Origin: Candidatus Gastranaerophilales bacterium | GTDB lineage: Bacteria > Cyanobacteriota > Vampirovibrionia > Gastranaerophilales > Gastranaerophilaceae | Length of the DNA: 64,000 nucleotides | Direction: 5' to 3' | Assembly: GCA_910587375.1 (NCBI GenBank) | Contig: CAJULR010000036.1 | Span: 62,001 to 126,000, forward strand | Shown here: in pieces, positions 43,720-51,801 of the stretch | Layout of the letters: each line of letters opens with the position of its first letter | How positions within the stretch are numbered: position 1 is the first letter of the stretch | Program-made: the position numbers and the translations under genes | Notes under the pieces: generated by a model | What the model saw: the letters and a program-made list of their open reading frames with translations, nothing else | Told to the model about the DNA's origin: nothing | Database searches by the model: none

Positions 43720-44658
43720 ATGAGCATTCAAAATAATACATACACATCAAAATTTTTGCCTGTTGAAGTGGAAAAATTTAAAAATATCTTCGCAAAAGAA
43801 GGGGCAAAATTTTCAACCCCGCAATATATGCATTTTCAAGCGCGCGGCGAAGGTTATACCGCCTCTTTTTATACAAGCGGAAAGCTTGTAATTCAAGGCA
43901 CAAAGGTAGTTGAAATTGTTTCAAAACATTTTGAGCCCGATATTTTGGAGGCAGAGCAAAGCGCTCAAGGCGCTCTTTTTAACGTTCAAGGTTCTATGCC
44001 GGCTAAAAACCCAGCAATGGGTGATATCGCCCCATATCCGCATATCGGAATTGACGAATCGGGCAAAGGAGATTTTTTTGGGCCCCTTGTAATTGCGGGC
44101 GCTTTTTTGGATGAAAGTGCTGCAAAAACACTTCAAAAGGCAGGTGTAACGGACAGCAAAAAGCTGGATGACAAAAAAATATTAGAACTTGAAAGCCTTA
44201 TAAAAGAGGTTGCAACCTTTGATGTTATTGCAATTTCGCCCGTGAAGTATAACGAACTTTACGGTAGATTTAAAAATTTAAACAGGCTGCTTGCCTGGGG
44301 CCATTCCACGGTTTTAGAAAATATTCTCACAAAAAAACCTTGTAACATCGCAATTTCAGATAAATTTGCAGATGAATCCGTAATACAATCCGCCTTAAAA
44401 GAAAGGGGCAAAAGCATTCGGCTTATTCAGCAGACAAAGGCTGAATCTGACACGGCAGTTGCCGCAGCGTCAATTTTAGCAAGGGCAGAATTTGTAAAAA
44501 GAATTTCAAACCTTTCAAGTGAATATGGCACAAACCTGCCAAAAGGCGCGTCGAACCTTGTTTTAGAACAGGGGCAAAAATTTGCCGCAAAGTATGGCAG
44601 GGGAGAGCTTAAAAACGTTGCAAAGCTGCATTTTAAAACGTATGAAAAAATAATTTAA
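43720..44658 (+). CDS. rnhC: Ribonuclease HIII
   Basis: A 312-aa RNase H removing RNA from RNA-DNA hybrids. An N-terminal TBP-like substrate-binding domain (TPQYMHFQARGEGYTASFYTSGKLVIQG) distinguishes HIII from HII. The catalytic core has HIGIDESGKGDFFGPLVIAG, VTDSKKLDDKKI, HSTVLEN and KAESDTAVAAASILAR with the acidic residues intact. The ATG is preceded by a TATAAT-like element; no clear ribosome binding site. Confidence 0.92.
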   Translation: MSIQNNTYTSKFLPVEVEKFKNIFAKEGAKFSTPQYMHFQARGEGYTASFYTSGKLVIQGTKVVEIVSKHFEPDILEAEQSAQGALFNVQGSMPAKNPAMGDIAPYPHIGIDESGKGDFFGPLVIAGAFLDESAAKTLQKAGVTDSKKLDDKKILELESLIKEVATFDVIAISPVKYNELYGRFKNLNRLLAWGHSTVLENILTKKPCNIAISDKFADESVIQSALKERGKSIRLIQQTKAESDTAVAAASILARAEFVKRISNLSSEYGTNLPKGASNLVLEQGQKFAAKYGRGELKNVAKLHFKTYEKII

Positions 44659-44668
44659 AAATTTAAAA

Positions 44669-44700
44669 ACGCCCTATACAAAATTGCAAGGGCGCTTTTA
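44669..44700. terminator. Bidirectional terminator between convergent genes
   Basis: CGCCCT/AGGGCG stem followed by CTTTTA on the plus strand and preceded by an A-tract. It serves rnhC and the convergent 399-aa gene. Confidence 0.65.
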
Positions 44701-44711
44701 TATTATTTTTA

Positions 44712-45911
44712 TCAGGCCTGCATAGTTGTCTTTTGAGCCTTTTTGGCTTCTTTTGCCAACATTTTTTGGTTATATTTTTCAAGCTTTGCCTGATATTTGG
44801 CGTCTTGCTTTGTTTCATATTTTGCTTGGAGCTTATCTTTTACTTTTATCGCAAGTTTTGTTCCAAGAATAGTTCCGGCTGCAATTAAAACAGATCCCGC
44901 AAATTTATTTACGTTTGTCAGGCGAACTTTATTAATTATTTCTTTTGAAAGTTTACCATCTTCAAATATTAATGAAAGTTTGCCTTTTTTGAATAAATCC
45001 TCCGCAATTTTGCCGCCGCGAACAGACGCTATACCTTCTTCTAAAATCATTGGCGCAAAAGCAAGAGCGGTTAATTTACCGGCATTTCTTTTAACGCCGT
45101 CTTTTAGTCTTTGAAGCTTGCTATCTGTGGGCAGTTGTTCATCATCAACTTTTCTTTTATTTAAAAGCGAAACAGCAAAAATAATGCCGGGAAGAAATTG
45201 TGCAACAGGTTTTGATTTTTGAAGCGCCTTCATAAAAACACTGCCGTTATTATTCAACGCATGGCCCATTTCATGGAAAATGCTCGTTTGAAGAGATTTA
45301 TCCGGCGCCACAATCTTGTTTGAACCGGGAAGATAATCAGCGCCTACTCCAAATTTATATTTCAAACCGGCAGCATTTGCAATAAAATCTACAAAAAAGC
45401 TTTTTGTATTGCCGCCGTCTTGAGCTTCTTGTAAAACTTCGTTTACAGGTATATTTGTTTTATGTTTTCTATTAAAGAATACATCAACAGTATCTTTGAT
45501 TGCATTTAAGGCTTTTTTATCTTTATTGCTATAGCAATACATGTCTTCTAATATGGCCTTGGCAGATTGAGTATCACCTCTCATTTCTGCATAAACTAAA
45601 TCTTGCATTTCTGAAGCCATTTTTTGGGCAACTGCCTGTGGGCTTACTTCCTGCATTCTATAAACTCTGACACCTTTATCATATAAACCAGAGTTTTTTA
45701 AGCCTTCTTGAATGCCCTTTTTTATCTGAATAGTATCAGCATAATCCAGTTTCATTTTCTTTTCGCCATTATTCACAGCAGTTGCCGCCCGGGTTGCAGC
45801 ACCAGTTATAATAGAGCTTAAATATCCTGCAGCAACAAGGCCTCTGTTTTGGGTTTTAGGTTTTTTTGGAGGCTTTTTGCCCGTAAATGAAATTGTGGAA
45901 TTTACTTGCAT
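44712..45911 (-). CDS. HExxH metallopeptidase-like membrane-associated protein
   Basis: A 399-aa protein starting MQVNSTISFTGKKPPKK, the clearest lineage-type 'SFTGK' N-terminus in the window. A central IFHEMGHALNNNG (HEMGH) suggests zinc binding. Hydrophobic stretches flank it (VAQFLPGIIFAVSLL; FAGSVLIAAGTILGTKLAI), and the C-terminus is Lys/Ala/Gln-rich and helical. It may be a membrane-associated protease; the third zinc ligand is not obvious. Unknown substrate. Confidence 0.55.
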   Translation of the reverse strand: MQVNSTISFTGKKPPKKPKTQNRGLVAAGYLSSIITGAATRAATAVNNGEKKMKLDYADTIQIKKGIQEGLKNSGLYDKGVRVYRMQEVSPQAVAQKMASEMQDLVYAEMRGDTQSAKAILEDMYCYSNKDKKALNAIKDTVDVFFNRKHKTNIPVNEVLQEAQDGGNTKSFFVDFIANAAGLKYKFGVGADYLPGSNKIVAPDKSLQTSIFHEMGHALNNNGSVFMKALQKSKPVAQFLPGIIFAVSLLNKRKVDDEQLPTDSKLQRLKDGVKRNAGKLTALAFAPMILEEGIASVRGGKIAEDLFKKGKLSLIFEDGKLSKEIINKVRLTNVNKFAGSVLIAAGTILGTKLAIKVKDKLQAKYETKQDAKYQAKLEKYNQKMLAKEAKKAQKTTMQA

Positions 45912-46020
45912 ACTGTCTTTGTGTAATCCTTTATGGATTTCTATCTCTGCATTCTCTCTAAAACACCTGAAGAAAATAAATTGCGTTTCTTAGTTTCAAT
46001 GTTTCACTATATTAACATTT

Positions 46021-47421
46021 TTAAACATTTTTTGCTATAAAACTTTTGATTAATTCCATATTTTCTTTGTTTGATGTTTCAATATAAAATCTTAACAAAG
46101 GCTCTGTGCCTGATTCTCTAATTAATATCCAGCCAACGTTTTTACATTCTTTATCATCTGAAAAATCAGCTAAGAAAAATTTTACACCATCAATTTTTAA
46201 AGTTCCCTTTACATTAAAACCTGCAATGTCAGACATTAAGGCAAATTTTTCAGTTAAAATTTTCTTTTCTTCATCAAGCTTTAATTTAACATCAACTCTG
46301 TCTTGAAAAAATTCCTGTCCTGCAAATTCCACAGCCTCTTTTTTCAATGTATTTAAAGGTTTTCCCATTGCACAAACGGCTTCTAAAATTAAAAGGTTTG
46401 CAAAAATACCATCTTTTTCGGGAATGTGCCCGCCAACACTTAAACCTCCGGAATCTTCCCCTGCAAGGATTGTGTCGTTTTCTCTCATTTTTTCAGACAA
46501 CCACTTAAAGCCAACAGGGGTTGTTATCGTTTCAACACCAAGCTTTTGGGCAGTGATATCAACAATTTCGCTTACCCCCACTGTCTTTATCATTTTGCCC
46601 TTGCGGCCTTTAGAATGTAAATACCTTAAAAGTATTGCCATAACAACGTTTGGGCTTACATATTCCCCATCTTCATCAATAACCCCATACCTGTCCGCGT
46701 CCCCGTCATTTGCAAGGGTTAAAAAACCGGGTTTAATATGTTTCATAAATTTTGCCTTGGGCTCAGGCAGACCGCCTCCAAAGTTTGGGTCATGGCACAA
46801 GTTAAAAGATTCAAATTCTATATTGTTTCTTTTTAAAAGGGTGTCAAAATATCCGACAGAGGCACTATAAAGCCCGTCATAGATGAATTTTGGCGCTGCT
46901 TTTTTAATTAAAGAAAAGTCAATGAGTTTTTCAATTTGGGCATAATATTCTTCGCTGAAATCCTTTAAAATAACCTCTCCTTTTTGTCCAAAATCAGGTT
47001 CTTTAGAGGGGTTATCAATTAAAGAAACAATAACATCTGTCATTTCTTTTGTTGCAGGGCCGCCATAGCTTGGAATAAACTTAATTCCAAGATATTCTTT
47101 TGGATTATGGGAAGCTGTGAACATTATAGCGCCTGCACAATCGGCTTCAACCGTTGCAGCATAGGCAATTACGGGAGTCGGCACCACGCGGGAAGACAAA
47201 AGCACCTTAAAGCCTGAATTTTCAAGTATGCAAGAAGAAAATTCCGCAAATTTATCGGCGCAAAACCTTGGGTCATACCCCACTAAAACCGTTTTTCCAA
47301 GGGCATTTTTTTTAATATACTCTGAAATTGCAATTGTTATTTTTTGAACATTTTCATACGTAAAATCATCCGCAATTATTCCCCGAAAACCGTCTGTCCC
47401 AAATTTTATTTCTGTTGCCAT
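46021..47421 (-). CDS. Phosphoglucomutase/phosphomannomutase family protein
   Basis: A 466-aa alpha-D-phosphohexomutase that moves phosphate between C1 and C6 of hexoses. Motifs: N-terminal FGTDGFRGIIADDF, the active-site serine loop MFTASHNPKEYLG, the metal loop DGDADRYGVIDEDG, the sugar-binding GEDSGGLS and the C-terminal phosphate loop RESGTEPLLR. Length fits PGM/PMM and not GlmM. It feeds glucose-1-phosphate to rfbA and galE products or glycogen. Divergent from pheA. Confidence 0.92.
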   Translation of the reverse strand: MATEIKFGTDGFRGIIADDFTYENVQKITIAISEYIKKNALGKTVLVGYDPRFCADKFAEFSSCILENSGFKVLLSSRVVPTPVIAYAATVEADCAGAIMFTASHNPKEYLGIKFIPSYGGPATKEMTDVIVSLIDNPSKEPDFGQKGEVILKDFSEEYYAQIEKLIDFSLIKKAAPKFIYDGLYSASVGYFDTLLKRNNIEFESFNLCHDPNFGGGLPEPKAKFMKHIKPGFLTLANDGDADRYGVIDEDGEYVSPNVVMAILLRYLHSKGRKGKMIKTVGVSEIVDITAQKLGVETITTPVGFKWLSEKMRENDTILAGEDSGGLSVGGHIPEKDGIFANLLILEAVCAMGKPLNTLKKEAVEFAGQEFFQDRVDVKLKLDEEKKILTEKFALMSDIAGFNVKGTLKIDGVKFFLADFSDDKECKNVGWILIRESGTEPLLRFYIETSNKENMELIKSFIAKNV

Positions 47422-47450
47422 ATTTACCCTAATCGTATTAAAATCATTAT

Positions 47451-48293
47451 ATGGATAATTCTATCAAAAAAATACTTTATTTGGGGCCAAGGGGCTCTTA
47501 TACACAAATTGCAATGGAAACCTTTAAAGAAAAGCTCGGAGCCGACATAAAAAAGGCAAAGGCCGAGGATATTTCTTCAATTACAAGGGTGATTCAACAG
47601 CTTGATGTTGAAGACGACACAATTGCAGTGCTTCCGATTGAAAATTCAATTGAAGGAATTGTAAGAGAAACGATTGATAAATTAATTACGACAAAAAACG
47701 GGGTGAAAATCCGCGCAGAGCTTACAATTCCGATTTGCCACTGTTTAATTTCAAAGGGAAAAAGGGAAGACATTGAAAACATAATATCCCACCCGCAGGC
47801 GTTATCTCAATGTCAGACATACATTGCGGATAATTTCAGAAAAAATATAAACATTGTATCGGCAAATTCAACATCGGCCGCCGCAAGTATGCTGGACGGG
47901 AAAGACGAAACCTGGGCCTCAATTGCAAATGAATTTTGCGCAAAGCTTTATGGCAAAAACGTTTTGGATAGGAATATAAACGATGTAAAAGACAACAAAA
48001 CAAGGTTTGTTTTGCTTTCAAAGATGGATTTAAACGTTGAACATCACACAAGAACATCAATTGCATTTTCCTGCAAAAACGAACCCGGGAGCCTTTTACA
48101 GGTGCTTGAAATTTTCCAAAAACACAAGCTTAATATGATTTATATTGAATCCCGCCCTTCAAAAAAGGTTTTTGGCGAATATATTTTCTTTGTAGACATA
48201 GACAAGGGAATTGAAGAAATTTCGCATACACTTTATGAAATTCAGGAAAAATGTGAATTTTACCGCCTCCTTGGAAGCTACAGGGAAATGTAA
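47451..48293 (+). CDS. pheA: Prephenate dehydratase
   Basis: A 280-aa enzyme converting prephenate to phenylpyruvate in phenylalanine synthesis. The N-terminal LYLGPRGSYTQIA, PIENSIEGIVRETID, SHPQALSQC, NSTSAAASM and DNKTRFVLLS are the dehydratase motifs. A C-terminal ACT domain (SIAFSCKNEPGSLLQVLEIF, YIESRPSK) allows feedback by phenylalanine. Its stop TAA shares a base with the ATG of the HigB-like gene (TAATG), so the toxin is translationally linked to it. Confidence 0.95.
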   Translation: MDNSIKKILYLGPRGSYTQIAMETFKEKLGADIKKAKAEDISSITRVIQQLDVEDDTIAVLPIENSIEGIVRETIDKLITTKNGVKIRAELTIPICHCLISKGKREDIENIISHPQALSQCQTYIADNFRKNINIVSANSTSAAASMLDGKDETWASIANEFCAKLYGKNVLDRNINDVKDNKTRFVLLSKMDLNVEHHTRTSIAFSCKNEPGSLLQVLEIFQKHKLNMIYIESRPSKKVFGEYIFFVDIDKGIEEISHTLYEIQEKCEFYRLLGSYREM

Positions 48294-48574
48294 TGATAGA
48301 AAATTTTAAGTGTAAAGAAACACAAAAAATATTTAAAGGCATTTTTTCAAAAAAACTGCCCGCTCAAATTCAAGAACAAGCTTTAATTAAACTTCACATG
48401 CTTGATAGCGCTCAAACTATTTTCGATTTAAAAATTCCTCCGTCAAATTTTTTGGAAAAACTTACAGGAAACAGAAAAGGACAATATTCAATCAGAATAA
48501 ATAAACAATACAGAGTTTGTTTTGAATGGAAAGAGAATATGGCTTTGAATGTTGAAATTGCAGATTACCATTAG
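48293..48574 (+). CDS. higB: HigB/RelE-superfamily toxin
   Basis: A 93-aa basic protein of the plasmid maintenance killer (HigB) family, a ribosome-dependent mRNA endonuclease. The sequence KIPPSNFLEKLTGNRKGQYS followed by IRINKQYRVCFEW is characteristic; the RVCF strand and terminal ADYH are usual for the fold. Toxin-before-antitoxin order is normal for hig loci. The start overlaps the pheA stop by one base. Confidence 0.92.
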   Translation: MIENFKCKETQKIFKGIFSKKLPAQIQEQALIKLHMLDSAQTIFDLKIPPSNFLEKLTGNRKGQYSIRINKQYRVCFEWKENMALNVEIADYH

Positions 48575-48578
48575 GACT

Positions 48579-48606
48579 TGATTATACATTGTACGTAGTG
48601 TATAAT
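48579..48606 (+). promoter_or_regulatory. Internal promoter and palindromic operator before higA
   Basis: TTGATT (48579-48584), 17-bp spacer, TATAAT (48601-48606). The same stretch is an inverted repeat, ATTATACA-N10-TGTATAAT (48581-48606), a likely HigA binding site that lets antitoxin be made separately and autoregulated. Confidence 0.7.
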
Positions 48607-48627
48607 ATAAATAAAGGAATGATATTA

Positions 48628-48936
48628 ATGAAAAATTTTATTAATATACCAACAATAGGGCAAATTCTTCAAAAGGAATTTTTGGAGCCCTTAAACATTT
48701 CCCAAAACGCTCTTGCAAACGCAATTAACGTACCTTCAAACAGAATTAATGCTATTGTAAGAGGACAAAGAAACATAACCGCAGACACCGACTTAAGACT
48801 TACAAAGTTTTTTGGCCTGTCAAAAGGTTATTTTTTGAGGCTGCAAAACGGTTTTGAGCTAATTGAACAAGAAAGAAAAATTGAAACGGATTTAGACAAA
48901 ATTATCCCATTTGATTATGAAAAAAAGGCAGTATAA
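48628..48936 (+). CDS. higA: HigA-type XRE antitoxin
   Basis: A 102-aa antitoxin with the helix-turn-helix SQNALANAINVPSNRINAIV followed by RGQRNITADTDLRLTKFFGL, the standard HigA (VapI) signature. It would bind HigB and the operator just upstream. The start at 48628 (MKNFINIP) is preferred because AAAGGA lies 9 nt upstream; earlier in-frame ATGs are not supported. Confidence 0.92.
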   Translation: MKNFINIPTIGQILQKEFLEPLNISQNALANAINVPSNRINAIVRGQRNITADTDLRLTKFFGLSKGYFLRLQNGFELIEQERKIETDLDKIIPFDYEKKAV

Positions 48937-48992
48937 AACTTTGAACAATAAATGTAAATTAAAAAATATGTCAAAGGCAAAAATTCAAGTGT

Positions 48993-49205
48993 CTAGTTTT
49001 TGTTAAAAATAATTTTCATTATTTCTTTTATACTTAAATTCATTCCTTCTGCTATTTTTAAAATTGTTTCAAGATTTGGGTTTACTTTGTCATTTTCCAG
49101 ATTTTTTACAGTACTTGGCGAAAGTTTACACAATTTTGCAAACTCATTAATACTTCTTTGTCCTCGTAATTTTTTGATTTTTTCACCAATTAAAATTTCA
49201 TCCAT
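48993..49205 (-). CDS. Small XRE-family HTH regulator (70 aa)
   Basis: A single helix-turn-helix domain: IGEKIKKLRGQRSINEFAKL, CKLSPSTVKNLENDKVNPNL, ETILKIAEG. A Lys-rich end follows. It is convergent with higA and divergent from the tmRNA gene. With no partner gene it may be a solitary repressor or the remnant of another toxin-antitoxin locus. Confidence 0.75.
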   Translation of the reverse strand: MDEILIGEKIKKLRGQRSINEFAKLCKLSPSTVKNLENDKVNPNLETILKIAEGMNLSIKEIMKIIFNKN

Positions 49206-49270
49206 AAAATTAATTTTAAGGTTTGTAATTTAAAACACCAGGACTGACATTCCAGAAATTGAAACCGGGC

Positions 49271-49298
49271 TTGAAAACACAAAAAAGCGTGGTATAAT
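49271..49298 (+). promoter_or_regulatory. Promoter of the tmRNA gene
   Basis: TTGAAA (49271-49276), 16-bp spacer, TATAAT (49293-49298); ~30 bp before the mature tmRNA 5' end. Confidence 0.8.
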
Positions 49299-49328
49299 TT
49301 TTGATACGGCTCTTTGAAATTTTAATAT

Positions 49329-49739
49329 GGGGATGTTTATGGATTTGACAGGGTGTTTGTGTCATCTGGGCTGCAAGCCCGGGCGCTGTTCCCGGTTATC
49401 AACGAGCAACTAAAATAAACGCTAATAACGTTGTTGATGCTAGAAATGCTTTCAGTGCAAGAGCACTCAAAGCTGCCTAAGAAGATTAGGTTAGCCACTC
49501 TGTATGCCCAACTTGCCGGCATGCAGGGTCAATTATGCAAGTACAGCGTGGGTTTTTAGGTTTTATCCACGTCAAGACCTCAACCTTAAAGGTTAGTCTT
49601 TCCTTTTAAAAAAGCTTTGGAGGGTTTTTAGGTTTCCGATTATTTTCCTTGAACTTTCTAAGATTAAAAATAAACTAAACTTGTAGATGTTCATTTGACA
49701 TCATTTTGGACGCGGGTTCGACTCCCGCCATCTCCACCA
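49329..49739 (+). ncRNA. ssrA: Transfer-messenger RNA
   Basis: A one-piece tmRNA of ~411 nt. The 5' end GGGGATG pairs with the 3' end CATCTCC, followed by A and the encoded CCA. The tRNA-like T-arm (GCGGGTTCGACTCCCGC) and 5' TTTATGGATTTGACAGGG are conserved. The tag reading frame runs 49421-49480 and encodes ANNVVDARNAFSARALKAA, then TAA. It begins like cyanobacterial tags (ANN) and ends in the degradation signal AA. tmRNA rescues stalled ribosomes and marks nascent proteins for proteolysis. Confidence 0.97.
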
Positions 49740-49781
49740 TTAAATTTAAGTTTAATCCGCCTTTGAATTTTATAGGAAACA

Positions 49782-50843
49782 TTAATACTTCTTCTTATAC
49801 CTGTCAAACCTATGTTCGTATTCATCTGCGGCGGCGGCTGCTTCTTCTTTTGAATACTTATAATTTGAAAGGCTTATCATTATCCGCCCGTTTGATTCCT
49901 GCATAAGCTTTTCTTTAATTTTATAAGGGTATGTTTCATTCCCCAAAAGCTTGCCGTTGTGGATTTCTTTTATAATATCATCAACATACATCTGCATATA
50001 TTTAGGAATTTTGGGGTGTCTTTTTATATAATCAACAAGTTTCATATTTTCTCTGTATCTGTTTCCTGAGGCTGATGTCAAAAGAAAATTGCCTATTGTG
50101 TTCAAACCACCAAGTGACGCAGGGATTATATGCTCAATAGAGCCTGTTGACGCTATAAAAAGCCTCCTTGTAATTTCAGAGTGTTTCCTTTTTGAATATT
50201 TCACAACAAAAGCGTTTATGCTGCTTTCTGATGTCGGAAGAAAAAGCGCCTTGTTTTTAATGTCGCTAAAAATCTCTGTTTCATTTCGCTTTGGAATAAT
50301 TTCTTCAAGAGAATCAAGAAAAGTTTTTCTTTTAAATGTGTCCCGCCTGGAATCGCTTATTATTATCTGACGGCATTTTGTTGTTTTTTCTCTTAATTTT
50401 AAGGCAGTCTGTGCTGATAATTTGCGGGACAGAACATCTACATCGTCTAAAACTTCAAATTCTTCCAGTTTTAATTTAATAAGGCAGCTTTCTCTTATCA
50501 TCTGAAGACAGTTTTGCAAGTTGTCATCAGGGTTCAGGTTTGAAAAATCTTTAAAAATTGAATAAAGAGATTTTTCGGTTTTAAGCATATTGTTTAAATA
50601 CCCCGATAGTAAATCAACTGATTCAATTGCCGTTTTACATTTTAAAAGCCTTTTTTCAAAATCCTTAAGAGCACTTGGCGGAATAATTTTAATTCCCCTA
50701 TAAGGGCAAGTGATATCCTTCAGTTTTCTTAAAGGTTTTCCTTGGGATGTTGTTCCTTCATATGGAATGTCATAGTAATATTTCAAATAATTATCAGGGG
50801 TTAATCTTTTTTGCTTTTGCCCATTTTTACCTGATAGCGGCAT
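49782..50843 (-). CDS. HNH-nuclease-like protein
   Basis: A 353-aa protein. The best-defined part is IASTGSIEHIIPASLGGLNTIGNFLLT with later NRYRENMKL, a pattern like HNH endonucleases (E-H-x-x-P...G...N...N). The rest is helical and unassigned; cysteines at CPYRG and elsewhere do not form obvious zinc knuckles. The C-terminus is charged (KYSKEEAAAAADEYEHRFDRYKKK). It sits next to the 3' end of ssrA, a common integration site for mobile DNA, but no integrase is present. It may be a phage-defence or maintenance nuclease. Confidence 0.5.
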   Translation of the reverse strand: MPLSGKNGQKQKRLTPDNYLKYYYDIPYEGTTSQGKPLRKLKDITCPYRGIKIIPPSALKDFEKRLLKCKTAIESVDLLSGYLNNMLKTEKSLYSIFKDFSNLNPDDNLQNCLQMIRESCLIKLKLEEFEVLDDVDVLSRKLSAQTALKLREKTTKCRQIIISDSRRDTFKRKTFLDSLEEIIPKRNETEIFSDIKNKALFLPTSESSINAFVVKYSKRKHSEITRRLFIASTGSIEHIIPASLGGLNTIGNFLLTSASGNRYRENMKLVDYIKRHPKIPKYMQMYVDDIIKEIHNGKLLGNETYPYKIKEKLMQESNGRIMISLSNYKYSKEEAAAAADEYEHRFDRYKKKY

Positions 50844-50847
50844 AAAA

Positions 50848-51738
50848 CTATTCCTCTTCCGCTTTGTTCATTAAATTTGCTTTAACTTCAGACAGTGGGC
50901 CGTTATTTGGGTTTTTCAACGTATTAAAATAATTTTTTGCAAAAACAAACGGATATTTTGGAAGCCAGCTTAACTTCAAATAAATTGAAACGGCGTCTGC
51001 TCCTTGTAAAAGCATAAGATTATCAATTGTTTGCTCGTGCGCAGGGGAAATTGATGAAAAAAGTTTCAAAAGATAATCTGTAAAAGTGACTGCAGAATAT
51101 CCAACGGCAACTGTCGGGTGTTCAGCAAGTCTTGTTACAATATAATTCTTATTTTCTTTAATATTTTTCATATCTTCAGGCAGTTTAAACGTTTCTGCCC
51201 TCACTTGTTCAATTTCATACCATTGACCAAGATATTTTAAGCGCATAATGTTTGGTTTTGGCATATAAATGTCATCAAAAAGGTTATTTAATATTACTTT
51301 GCCATTGTTATCAATTAACCCATATTTATAATCTTTACAGGTTAAAAACATTCCGCCAAATAAAATATCAATGGTTGAATATTCCATAGGGAGAAGCTCT
51401 TCCCCTTTTTCATTATAAAGTGCATATCTTGAACCATTCCCAATTCGAAGATATTTTCCTAATATTCTTGATGTATGGCTGTATTTTATCGGAACAAGAA
51501 CGTTGTTATTTTTATCAATGAGCCCGAATTTTCCCTTTTTTTGCACAATGTATGAAGTTTGTCCAAGGGCAATCAGTTTTTTATACTGAGGCTCCACAAC
51601 AACATTTCCGTCTAAATCTTTCAGGCCCCAAAGTCCTTTTTCGTTGGTAAATGTTTTAACATCAAAGTTTTCTGTTATGGCAAATGCGCCGCATTGAAAA
51701 AACAGAGTTAATAAAAAAGTTAAAAAAATCTTCTTCAT
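50848..51738 (-). CDS. Secreted WG-repeat protein
   Basis: A 296-aa protein with a signal peptide (IFLTFLLTLFFQCGAFA). At least four WG/KWG beta repeats follow: GLWGLKDLDGNVVVEPQYKK, GKFGLIDKNNNVLVPIKYSH, SRYALYNEKGEELLPMEYST and YKYGLIDNNGKVILNNLFDD. These repeats form a surface- or periplasm-exposed beta structure for binding. The C-terminal third is helical and unassigned. It ends 4 bp before the HNH-like gene begins. Confidence 0.8.
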   Translation of the reverse strand: MKKIFLTFLLTLFFQCGAFAITENFDVKTFTNEKGLWGLKDLDGNVVVEPQYKKLIALGQTSYIVQKKGKFGLIDKNNNVLVPIKYSHTSRILGKYLRIGNGSRYALYNEKGEELLPMEYSTIDILFGGMFLTCKDYKYGLIDNNGKVILNNLFDDIYMPKPNIMRLKYLGQWYEIEQVRAETFKLPEDMKNIKENKNYIVTRLAEHPTVAVGYSAVTFTDYLLKLFSSISPAHEQTIDNLMLLQGADAVSIYLKLSWLPKYPFVFAKNYFNTLKNPNNGPLSEVKANLMNKAEEE

Positions 51739-51801
51739 AAAGAAATAATAGCATAAAAAACGCTTGTGCTATTATTATGTATAAGAGGAAGCATTAAGAT
51801 T

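Noticed and set aside
43553-43750. 65-aa minus-strand ORF next to tRNA-His
   Set aside because: No ribosome binding site, no recognisable composition, overlaps the rnhC start. A GTTCCAA-CAA-TTGGAAC palindrome is present there but no function can be assigned.
49740-50843. Mobile element integrated at ssrA
   Set aside because: The HNH-like gene adjoins the tmRNA 3' end, but no integrase and no duplicated tmRNA end are seen downstream.
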